Shown here: piece after piece, positions 17,895 through 24,819 of the stretch
How positions within the stretch are numbered: position 1 is the stretch's first letter
How the letters are laid out: every line of letters starts with the position of its first letter
Source: Bryobacterales bacterium
GTDB taxonomy: Bacteria; Acidobacteriota; Terriglobia; Bryobacterales; Bryobacteraceae
Length of the DNA: 64,000 bases
Direction: 5' to 3'
Assembly: GCA_026954325.1 (NCBI GenBank)
Contig: JAIXKK010000101.1
Span: 1-64,000, forward strand
The notes under the pieces: generated by a model
Told to the model about the DNA's origin: nothing
Databases searched by the model: none
Seen by the model: only the letters and a program-made list of their open reading frames with translations
Translations under genes and position numbers: made by a program

Positions 17895-19220
17895 TCATGC
17901 GCCCGCGGCGCCGTCAGTCGCAGGGACGCGGATTTCGATGAGCAAACCGGGCCGGGCGTTTTCGGCGTGGATGGCGCCGTGGTGGAGGCGAATAGCGCGC
18001 TCGGCAATGGCGAGGCCGAGGCCGGATCCTCCGGTGCCGCGTCCGCGGTCGGACTGAACGCGGAAGAAGGGGCGGAAGATATCCTTGAGCATCTCTTCCG
18101 GAACGCCGGGGCCGCGGTCCTGAATGGTGACCAGCGCGGAGCGGTCCTTGCGGTGAACGCCGACTTCGATGGTTTCGCGTTCGGGCGAGTACTGGATGGC
18201 GTTGCGGAGCACGTTCTCGAAGGCGCGGCGGAGGAGTTTTTCGTCGGCCATGACGGTGCAGGGTCCGGCTATTTCCTCCCTGATGTCGCAGTGCTTGGCT
18301 TCGGCCTCGATGCGGCATTCCTCGAGCACGTCTGAAAGAAGTTGTTTCAGTTCGACGGGCTCGATCTTCCGTTCGGCGGGGTCGCCTTCGGCCTGGTTCA
18401 TCTGGATGAGCTCGCTGACCAGGCTCGAGAGGAGTGCGGTTTCGCGCTTGATGCGGTCAATGGCCGCATGGCGGTTCTCGCTGGTGCGGGCCAGTTCGAC
18501 GGCGAATTGAAGGCGGGCAAGGGGGGAGCGCAGTTCATGGGAAACATCCTGGAAGAGGCGGCGCTCGGTGGTGAGCAGCGTTTCGATGCGGTCAGCCATT
18601 TCGTCGAAGGCGTGGGCGAGGTCGCCGAACTCATCCTTCCGGTTCAACCGCGCGCGGGCGGCGAGGTCACCGGCGCCGAAGCGGAGGACGGCTTCCCGCA
18701 ACTTGCGGAGAGGTTTCACCAGCGTGAGGGCAAAGGCGTAGCAGAGCAAAATGACGATGAGGAGGATAGCGCCGTAGTAGTAATAGGCGTTATTGGGCGG
18801 GCCGAAGGCGGCCTCGGGGACATGGACAATCAGGTTGTACCTGCCGTCGGGGGAAGTCTGACGAATCAGAACACGGCCGTGGGACTGGAATGGACGGTGG
18901 GGTCCCGGAGTTCGCGAAGCCTGGAGCATGGCTTGGCGGTTCTGGCCGGTGACGAGGTCAACGCCCGCGCTATCGAGCAGGTAATGGGCGCCGAGGATGT
19001 AGTGGTCCATGCGCTTCAGTTCCCTGGCGAGGGCCTGCCTGCCGCCGGTTTCGTAAGCGGCGCGGGCGTCGTCGAGTTGCATGGCGTGGATACGCCCCAG
19101 GAAGCGGTCCACGGGGGCGTTGCGGTGAGAAAGCGCCATGGTGGTGACAAGGAAGGCTCCGAAGGAAAACAGGAGCATGGCCCCGAACCACAGAAGGATC
19201 TTGGCGAAGATGGACCTCAT
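17895..19220 (-). CDS. HAMP-containing sensor histidine kinase
   Basis: The ATG at 19220 overlaps the stop of the response regulator in ATGA fashion and gives 441 residues (MRSIFAKILLWFGAML). Two transmembrane helices (about 7-28 and 150-172) flank a periplasmic sensor of some 120 residues. A HAMP linker (LVKPLRKLREAVLRFGAGDL) leads to the dimerisation H-box (HELRSPLARLQFAVELART), then N-box (ENVLRNAIQYSPE), G1 (DRGPGVPEE) and G2 (GTGGSGLGLAIAERA). It autophosphorylates on the H-box histidine and passes phosphate to the regulator encoded just upstream. The architecture resembles CpxA/EnvZ-type envelope sensors. Confidence 0.95.
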   Translation of the reverse strand: MRSIFAKILLWFGAMLLFSFGAFLVTTMALSHRNAPVDRFLGRIHAMQLDDARAAYETGGRQALARELKRMDHYILGAHYLLDSAGVDLVTGQNRQAMLQASRTPGPHRPFQSHGRVLIRQTSPDGRYNLIVHVPEAAFGPPNNAYYYYGAILLIVILLCYAFALTLVKPLRKLREAVLRFGAGDLAARARLNRKDEFGDLAHAFDEMADRIETLLTTERRLFQDVSHELRSPLARLQFAVELARTSENRHAAIDRIKRETALLSSLVSELIQMNQAEGDPAERKIEPVELKQLLSDVLEECRIEAEAKHCDIREEIAGPCTVMADEKLLRRAFENVLRNAIQYSPERETIEVGVHRKDRSALVTIQDRGPGVPEEMLKDIFRPFFRVQSDRGRGTGGSGLGLAIAERAIRLHHGAIHAENARPGLLIEIRVPATDGAAGA

Positions 19221-19921
19221 GGCTCCGCCTCGGCGTTCTCCTCGAGGCAAAACTGGTAGCCGCTGCCGCGAATGGTGCGCAGCCAGTTCCTGGGGATGTC
19301 GAGTTTCTTGCGCAGGTGGCTGACGTGGACGTCGATGGCGCGGTCAAAGGGAGTGGAGTCGCGCTGATAGAGCCGGTTGGCAAGCTCGTCGCGGGTCACC
19401 ACCCGGCCGGCGGAACGGAGCAGCAATTCGAGGACGTCGAATTCCGCGGCCGTGACATCGATGGGCTGCCCGCCGCGAGTGACGGTGCGCGCGCGAGGAT
19501 CCATGCGGACGCCCATGACCTCGATGGGTTCCTGAGAGGCCGAGGGAGGCTGGCTGCGGCGGAGTATGGCGCGCACGCGCGCGAGCAGTTCGTAGGGGTC
19601 GAATGGCTTGGCGAGATAGTCGTCGGCTCCCTCGTTCAGGCCCTGGATGCGGCTCTGCTGCCCGGCGCGCGCGGTGAGCATCAGAACGGGGACATTGCTC
19701 TGTCTGCGAAGGCCCTTGAGCACTCCGAAGCCGTCGAGGCGGGGCATCATGACGTCGAGAATGACCATGGCGTACCTGCCGGAAATGGCTTTGGCGAGGC
19801 CCTGTTCTCCATCGTGCGCCACCTCGAGGACGATGTTCATTTCGGCGAAGAACTCGCGCATCAGGGAGCAGAGTTCCGTATCGTCATCAACGAGGAGCAG
19901 GGTTTCCGAGGGCGCGTTCAT
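19217..19921 (-). CDS. OmpR/PhoB-family response regulator
   Basis: The 234-residue protein starts at the ATG at 19921 (MNAPSETLLLVDDDTELC). The receiver domain holds the acidic pair DDD, the phospho-acceptor in VILDVMMPRLDG, the conserved Thr in LMLTARA and the Lys in LAKPFDPYEL. The C-terminal winged helix (about 135-228) ends with the family pattern DVHVSHLRKKL and TIRGSGYQF. It is the cognate partner of the histidine kinase, with which it overlaps by four bases. It lies 13 bases after the end of a broken ECF sigma gene, suggesting a former sigma-regulator-kinase operon. Confidence 0.95.
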   Translation of the reverse strand: MNAPSETLLLVDDDTELCSLMREFFAEMNIVLEVAHDGEQGLAKAISGRYAMVILDVMMPRLDGFGVLKGLRRQSNVPVLMLTARAGQQSRIQGLNEGADDYLAKPFDPYELLARVRAILRRSQPPSASQEPIEVMGVRMDPRARTVTRGGQPIDVTAAEFDVLELLLRSAGRVVTRDELANRLYQRDSTPFDRAIDVHVSHLRKKLDIPRNWLRTIRGSGYQFCLEENAEAEP

Positions 19922-19934
19922 TCCCCGTTCCCGT

Positions 19935-20534
19935 TCAAGAAGACCGCTCCCAATCGCACTGGGGATCTTCCGACAGGCGGGATTGGAGGGTGAGATAGGT
20001 GCGGAACAGAAGAGATTTGACGGCCGGGACGGTGCAACCCATGCGCCGGGCAATACCGGCATAGTCCAGGTCTTCGAACTTATGCAGCCGCAAAGCTTCC
20101 CGCTGGCGCGCCGGGAGCGCGGCCACGGCGGCGCGGATACGTTGAATCTGCTCCTGGCGCAGCAGCATATGCTCGGGCGTGGAGGCTGGGTCCTCCTAAG
20201 CGGGCCGCAAACCGGCAGCCGGTTGCGCGTCGTAGCTGAAGGTGGACTTGCTCCGCCCCTGGGAGCGCAGCCAGTTGAGCGAGCGGTTGAAGGCGATGCG
20301 GTAGAGCCATGTGGTGAACGACGCCGAGGGCTGATACCGCGCGCGGGCCATGTACACCCGCAGGAAGACCTCCTGCGACAGTTCCTCGGCCACCGCCGCG
20401 TCATTCGTCATGCGGCTGATCAGACGAACCACCTGGGGCTTATGCCTTCTGTGGAGGATGTCAAAAGAGCCGGCGTTCCCGTTTTTCAACGAAAGCATCA
20501 GTTGCCAGTCTTCGAGCGCTTCTTCGACGAACAT
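19935..20534 (-). pseudogene. ECF sigma factor interrupted by an in-frame amber codon
   Basis: The ATG at 20534 begins region 2: MFVEEALEDWQLMLSLKNG, then NDAAVAEELSQEVFLRVYM and the core-binding/-10 helix SFTTWLYRIAFNRSLNWL. Translation stops at the TAG at 20198-20196 after GLRPA. The same frame then stays open and encodes a normal region 4: RIRAAVAALPARQREALRL, then DLDYAGIARRMGCTVPAV, ending at 19935. No base shift is needed: 366 bases separate the two frame starts. Reading the TAG as sense would give a standard 199-residue ECF factor. The TAG sits in TTAGGAGGAC, a strong Shine-Dalgarno-like sequence, but no start codon lies at a suitable distance. Nonsense mutation is the simplest reading. 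Confidence 0.8.
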
Positions 20535-20612
20535 AAGAGCACGTGCAGGAACCTATACTAACAGCGTAGTTCGGGGAAGATGCAAAGCGAAGAATGAAAT
20601 TTCAAAGATTTG

Positions 20613-21575
20613 TTAAGGGCCAAACAGGGTGAGTTGCGGATCGGCTCCATCCTCGGGCTGATAGGCGGAGGCGCGTTTCTCCAGCCGGAACTGCTTCCGG
20701 ACGGCTTCGGCGCGGTCCTCGATCAGTTTCGGATAGTCACCCTGGAGGAATGGGGACCGGGCGTAGCCGCGCTTGTATCGCGCGGCCAAATGTGGAAACT
20801 CCTGTTCGAGGAAGGGGAGGAACACGCGGCCGGCGCAGGGCTTCAGAAAAAGTGTTCCGGCTCCGAAATATTCCGCGCCCGATTGTGACGCGGCCCTGGC
20901 CACCTCATACAGGCTCTCGTAGCTGTCGTTGATCCACGGCAGGACGGGGCACGCAAAGACCCCGGCCGGGACGCCGCGACTGGACAACGCGGCGAGGGCG
21001 CGTATGCGGAGATCGGGACGCGGGGCGCGGGGTTCGATCAATCCTGCCAGACGCGCGTCCATGGTGGTTATGGTGAGATTGACGTGCAGCACGTTGGAGC
21101 GGGCGATGCGCGCGAGTAGATCGGCGTCGCGGCTGACAAGATCAGACTTCGTCGTGAGCGAGATACGGCGGCCGCGCCCGGAGGAGAGAACTTCGAGGAT
21201 GGACCGGGTGAGGCGGTAGCGGCGCTCGGCCGGCTGGTAGGGGTCCGTGGCGGTTCCGATGGCGATATGGCCGCGCAGGGAAATGGCGGCCAGTTCATGG
21301 CGGAATGAAGTTGGCGAAAATTGTTTGACAAAGATGCGGGTTTCGAAATCGAGAGGCCGGCGGAGTTCCATGAATTCGTGGGTGTAGCGGGCGTAGCAAT
21401 ACTTACAGCCGAATTCGCAGCCGCGGTAGGGGTTGATGGTGTAATCGAAGTGCATGCGGCTGCCGGAGGAACGGTTGAGGAGGGACCGAGTGGGAAGGAG
21501 GGAATAGGAGGCAGAGGATTTGGAGAGGAGGGAGGTGGAGAGGGAGGCGAGGCGAGCGATACCGGCGAGCGGCAT
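20613..21575 (-). CDS. Radical SAM protein, PA0069/SPL-like family
   Basis: The 320-residue protein carries CEFGCKYCYARYTHEFM, a CxxxCxxC radical SAM cluster site near residues 53-60, preceded by the family-typical NPYRGCEFGCKYCYAR context. IAIGTATDPYQPAERRY and SLTTKSDLVSRD are further hallmarks of the Rv2578c/PA0069 group, which is related to spore photoproduct lyase-like enzymes but has no settled reaction. The C-terminus (ADPQLTLFGP) is typical as well. It binds a 4Fe-4S cluster and would cleave S-adenosylmethionine to start radical chemistry. It is transcribed alone, divergent from the metallophosphoesterase pair. Confidence 0.9.
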   Translation of the reverse strand: MPLAGIARLASLSTSLLSKSSASYSLLPTRSLLNRSSGSRMHFDYTINPYRGCEFGCKYCYARYTHEFMELRRPLDFETRIFVKQFSPTSFRHELAAISLRGHIAIGTATDPYQPAERRYRLTRSILEVLSSGRGRRISLTTKSDLVSRDADLLARIARSNVLHVNLTITTMDARLAGLIEPRAPRPDLRIRALAALSSRGVPAGVFACPVLPWINDSYESLYEVARAASQSGAEYFGAGTLFLKPCAGRVFLPFLEQEFPHLAARYKRGYARSPFLQGDYPKLIEDRAEAVRKQFRLEKRASAYQPEDGADPQLTLFGP

Positions 21576-21637
21576 AATCCATTTTCGCTTTTATTTCGCT
21601 TTACGTCAAGATTGGCGATTCCCGGTACACTGGGAGG

Positions 21638-22804
21638 GTGAGAATTGTGGGGTCGATCCACCGGCACCTGCCGGATGTGCTGCTGGTTGCGGTCACTTTG
21701 CTGATGCACGTGGGGTTTTACCTGGCGGCGCGCAGGGCGCCGCGATTCTCTGGTTCGCGGCGAAACAGGCTGCTGCTTGGCGGAGCACTGTCGGCGTCGG
21801 GGGCATACGTATCGCTGAGCATGCTCTTCAGTATGAACCGGTTTGCGAGCCTGCTTCCGGCGCGGGATTGGCTGTATTGGCTGCGGGGGATGGGATATCT
21901 CTGGGCGCTGGCAACCTTTGCGGCATTCGCGATCCTGACGCTGATGAGACGCCTCCCGGCGCGATTCTCGCCGGAGCGCAGACGTTTTCTGAATGTGGCG
22001 CAAGGCGCGGCGCTCGCCTCACCGGCGGTGATTATCGGATACGGGGTGCTGGGCGAGCGCAAGCAGTTCCAGGTGAAGGAAGTCGACATCGCGGTTCCCG
22101 GGCTCGCGAAAGATCTGCACGGAGTGCGGATTCTCCAGTTGAGCGACATCCATATGAGTCCTTTTCTAACGGAGAAGGACCTGGCGCGGGTGATCGGGAT
22201 GGCGAATGAAACGAAGCCGAACCTGTGCGTCGTTACGGGCGACCTGATCACGGGCAAGAATGATCCGCTCGATGTGTGTATGCGGCATGTGGCGAAGGTG
22301 AAATCGGACGCGGGGATTGTCTGCTGTAACGGGAACCATGAAATCTTCGCACGGGCGGAGGCGCATACAAAGGAATACGGCGCAAGGCTGGGGATGAAGT
22401 TCCTGCGGCATGAGAAGACTGCACTGCTCTTCGGGAACGCGAAGATGAGCATCGCCGGCGTTGACTACCAGCGATTCCATGCGCCATACCTGGCGGGCAT
22501 GGATGAACTGGTGGAGCCGGATGCTTTCAACCTGCTGTTGTCCCACAACCCGGACGTTTTTCCGGTGGCGGCCAGGCAGGGCTACCAGTTGACGCTGGCC
22601 GGGCACACGCATGGAGGGCAGATCACGGTGGAGATATTGGAGCAGTACGCCAATGTGGCGCGATTCTTCACGCCGTACGTCTATGGCCGGTATGAGCAGG
22701 ACGGGGCCTCGATTTACGTGACGCGGGGGATTGGCACGGTCGGGGCGCCCGCGAGGATCGGCGCGACACCGGAGATCACAGTGGTGCGATTGTGCGCATC
22801 CTGA
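21638..22804 (+). CDS. Membrane-anchored metallophosphoesterase
   Basis: Starting at a GTG (MRIVGSIHRHLPDVLL), the 388-residue protein has about four N-terminal transmembrane helices (to residue ~130) and a C-terminal calcineurin-like phosphoesterase domain. Metal ligands are in LQLSDIHMSP, CVVTGDLITG, CNGNHEIF, LLSHNPDV and LAGHTHGGQI. The layout matches the YkuE/YaeI-type enzymes, which in some bacteria act on phospholipid intermediates. Whether the catalytic domain faces the cytosol or periplasm is not clear from sequence. The 3' end overlaps the next phosphoesterase by 13 bases, so the pair is coexpressed. Confidence 0.9.
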   Translation: MRIVGSIHRHLPDVLLVAVTLLMHVGFYLAARRAPRFSGSRRNRLLLGGALSASGAYVSLSMLFSMNRFASLLPARDWLYWLRGMGYLWALATFAAFAILTLMRRLPARFSPERRRFLNVAQGAALASPAVIIGYGVLGERKQFQVKEVDIAVPGLAKDLHGVRILQLSDIHMSPFLTEKDLARVIGMANETKPNLCVVTGDLITGKNDPLDVCMRHVAKVKSDAGIVCCNGNHEIFARAEAHTKEYGARLGMKFLRHEKTALLFGNAKMSIAGVDYQRFHAPYLAGMDELVEPDAFNLLLSHNPDVFPVAARQGYQLTLAGHTHGGQITVEILEQYANVARFFTPYVYGRYEQDGASIYVTRGIGTVGAPARIGATPEITVVRLCAS

Positions 22805-23532
22805 TTGTCAGCGATTTGCACTCGAACTACGAGGCCCTGGAGGCGGTGGTCAAAGATGCGGCCGGGTCGTATGACCAGGTGGTGTGTCTGGGCGATGTGG
22901 TTGGGTACGGGGGCGATCCAAACCGCGTGACCGAGTGGGTAAGGGCAAACTCGCAGGTGACGATTCGGGGGAACCATGACCGGGCATGCACGGGGGACAC
23001 GGTGATTGAGTGGTTCACGGGTCCGGCGCAGCTTGCGGCCGAATGGACGAACGCGGCGCTGACGCCGGAGAACCGGCTGTTTCTGGAGCAACTCCCGGCC
23101 GGACCGCTGGCGGCGAATGGTTTCTATTTGGTGCACGGCTCGCCGCGCGATGAGGATGAGTATATTCTGGGCAGGACGGAAGCGGCTTATCTGTACCCGT
23201 ATCTTCCCGGGGATATCTGTTTTTTCGGTCATACACACATTCAGGGCGGATTTGGGTTGAGAAGCGGGAGGGCATGGGCGCTGGCGGCGCCCAAGCATGG
23301 GGAAAACGAAACGGTTCATCAATTGGAGCCCGATACCGAGTACCTGCTGAATCCGGGTTCAGTGGGGCAACCGCGGGACATGGATTCCAGGGCGGCGTAC
23401 GGGTTGTACGACACCGAAGCGAAGGTGTTTTTACTGCGCAGGACGGCCTACGACGTCAGGCAGGCACAGAAGCGGATTCTGGAGGCTTCCCTGCCGCTCT
23501 TTCTTGCGGAGCGCCTAGCCCAAGGACGATAG
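22792..23532 (+). CDS. Soluble metallophosphoesterase (YfcE-like/diadenosine tetraphosphatase type)
   Basis: The 246-residue protein begins at a GTG (MRILIVSDLHSNYEALEAV). All calcineurin-fold motifs are present: SDLHSN, LGDVVGYGGDP, RGNHDRA, LVHGSPRDE and FFGHTHIQGG, followed by LNPGSVGQPRD. The GDxVGYG pattern is shared with a widespread group of putative phosphodiesterases or phosphatases acting on nucleotides or phosphoproteins. It lacks transmembrane segments, in contrast with the overlapping upstream gene. The physiological substrate is unknown. Confidence 0.9.
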   Translation: MRILIVSDLHSNYEALEAVVKDAAGSYDQVVCLGDVVGYGGDPNRVTEWVRANSQVTIRGNHDRACTGDTVIEWFTGPAQLAAEWTNAALTPENRLFLEQLPAGPLAANGFYLVHGSPRDEDEYILGRTEAAYLYPYLPGDICFFGHTHIQGGFGLRSGRAWALAAPKHGENETVHQLEPDTEYLLNPGSVGQPRDMDSRAAYGLYDTEAKVFLLRRTAYDVRQAQKRILEASLPLFLAERLAQGR

Positions 23533-23576
23533 AGCAGCGGCTCTGGTATCCTTTTCGGCAAGGTGGAGGAGGAGTC

Positions 23577-24458
23577 ATGAAAGCGATTTTCCAGGTAAAG
23601 ACGGGACCGCGGGAGGGCGAGGAATTCGAGGTGGGCTCCGGGGAGATCTGCCGCGTGGGCAAGTCGCCGGAATGGTCGCAGTTCGCCCTGGCGGAGGATG
23701 ACGCCATCTCGATTGCGCATTTCTCGGTGGAATGCGACGCCGAGCAGTGCACGCTGATTGACCTCAACAGCCGCGGCGGCACGTATATAAACGGGAAGCG
23801 GGTGATGCGGACGCTTCTGAAGCATGGAGACCGGATCGTGATTGGCGGCACGGTGCTCTCGGTGCGATTCGAGGGCGCGGCGGATGAGACGGAGGGAGAA
23901 GGGGCGGAAGGGGAGGCCGCGGATCCGGCGGGGAAACTGCTGGAGATGTTGAACGCATCGCCGGAACCGCTCTACGTTCTGCTGGACGGGAGCCGGGATG
24001 GAAAGGTAGTGGACCTGATCAGCGCCGGCGAGCAGGAGAATCTGTCGCTGTTCGAAGGCAAGGCGGGCGCGGACCTCAAGTTCTTCGCGCCTTACCTGGT
24101 GAGCGTACCGCCGAAGTCGAAACTGCTCGAGGAGATCGTGCGCGAGGGTTGGGGCAATAGCTGGGGGTATTTTCTCACCTCGTTCGCGCCGCTCTATGAC
24201 GTGCGGCAACACTTGCGGCAGTTTCTGTTTGTGAAGGATGAAGACGGCAAGGAACTGTACTTCCGCTTTTATGACCCCCGCATCCTGCGGCTGTACCTGC
24301 CGGCGTGCACGCAGACGGAGACGGCGACTTTCTTCGGTCCGGTGCGGCGGTTTCTGATCGAGAGCGAGGACGCGCGGAGTCTGCTGGTGTTCCAGCAAAG
24401 CGAGCGCGGCATCGCGGCGAGCACATTCGCGCTGGCTGGAGCGGCGGCAAAGGCTTAG
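23577..24458 (+). CDS. FHA-DUF4123 fusion, putative T6SS effector adaptor
   Basis: The ATG at 23577 follows a perfect GGAGGAGG ribosome site and gives 293 residues. Residues 1-100 are an FHA domain (GEICRVGKSPEWSQF, SIAHFSVECDAE, DLNSRGGTYINGKRV), which binds phosphothreonine. Residues ~120-275 match DUF4123: PLYVLLDGSRDGKVVDLI, LKFFAPYLVSV, GWGNSWGYFLTS, LRQFLFVKDEDGKELYFRF and YDPRILRLYL. DUF4123 proteins (Tap/TEC type) are adaptors that load PAAR- or VgrG-linked effectors. The gene ends 6 bases from the convergent immunity-like gene of a PAAR effector operon, which fits this role. The FHA domain could link loading to threonine phosphorylation. Confidence 0.85.
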   Translation: MKAIFQVKTGPREGEEFEVGSGEICRVGKSPEWSQFALAEDDAISIAHFSVECDAEQCTLIDLNSRGGTYINGKRVMRTLLKHGDRIVIGGTVLSVRFEGAADETEGEGAEGEAADPAGKLLEMLNASPEPLYVLLDGSRDGKVVDLISAGEQENLSLFEGKAGADLKFFAPYLVSVPPKSKLLEEIVREGWGNSWGYFLTSFAPLYDVRQHLRQFLFVKDEDGKELYFRFYDPRILRLYLPACTQTETATFFGPVRRFLIESEDARSLLVFQQSERGIAASTFALAGAAAKA

Positions 24459-24464
24459 CGGGAG

Positions 24465-24803
24465 TCAGATCAGTTCCGCGCCCTCGAGATCCTCGGGCGG
24501 CGTGGGGTCATCGAAGGGATACAAATATTCCCGGATATAAGCCATCAACTCATGAAGCTGCTGGTTGGAATACGGGAACGTGAGGGTGAGAAATTCCCTC
24601 GGCTGTATCTCGGGGTGGGCTTTCATGAAGTCGAGGGCGACACGGAATTCATCGGCGCGGCCTTCACGCTGCGCGCGCCGGCGGATGTCCCCAATAGCAG
24701 GCCCGTAGTCTTCCATGTCCTCGGGGGGCGTGTGATGCCGCGCGAAGTAGGCGACCGTCACGTGGCTCAGATAGTCATGCAGCAGCGCTTTAGAGATCTG
24801 CAT
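24465..24803 (-). CDS. Putative immunity protein of the adjacent toxin
   Basis: I take the ATG at 24803 (112 residues, MQISKALLHDYLSHVTVAYF) because GGGAGAGG lies just upstream; a GTG at 24818 is the alternative. The product is a compact helical protein with an acidic tail (DDPTPPEDLEG) and no signal or membrane segment. It begins 16 bases after the stop of the 682-residue coiled-coil protein, the usual place of an immunity gene. I know no named family for it. The immunity role is inferred from size, acidity and position only. Confidence 0.6.
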   Translation of the reverse strand: MQISKALLHDYLSHVTVAYFARHHTPPEDMEDYGPAIGDIRRRAQREGRADEFRVALDFMKAHPEIQPREFLTLTFPYSNQQLHELMAYIREYLYPFDDPTPPEDLEGAELI

Positions 24804-24819
24804 CCGTGCCTCTCCCACT

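Noticed and set aside
20190-20200. Strong ribosome-binding sequence overlapping the amber codon as evidence for an independent region 4 gene
   Set aside because: No ATG, GTG or TTG lies at a usable distance; the first in-frame ATG is about 27 bases away. A separate region 4 protein would also have no clear function.
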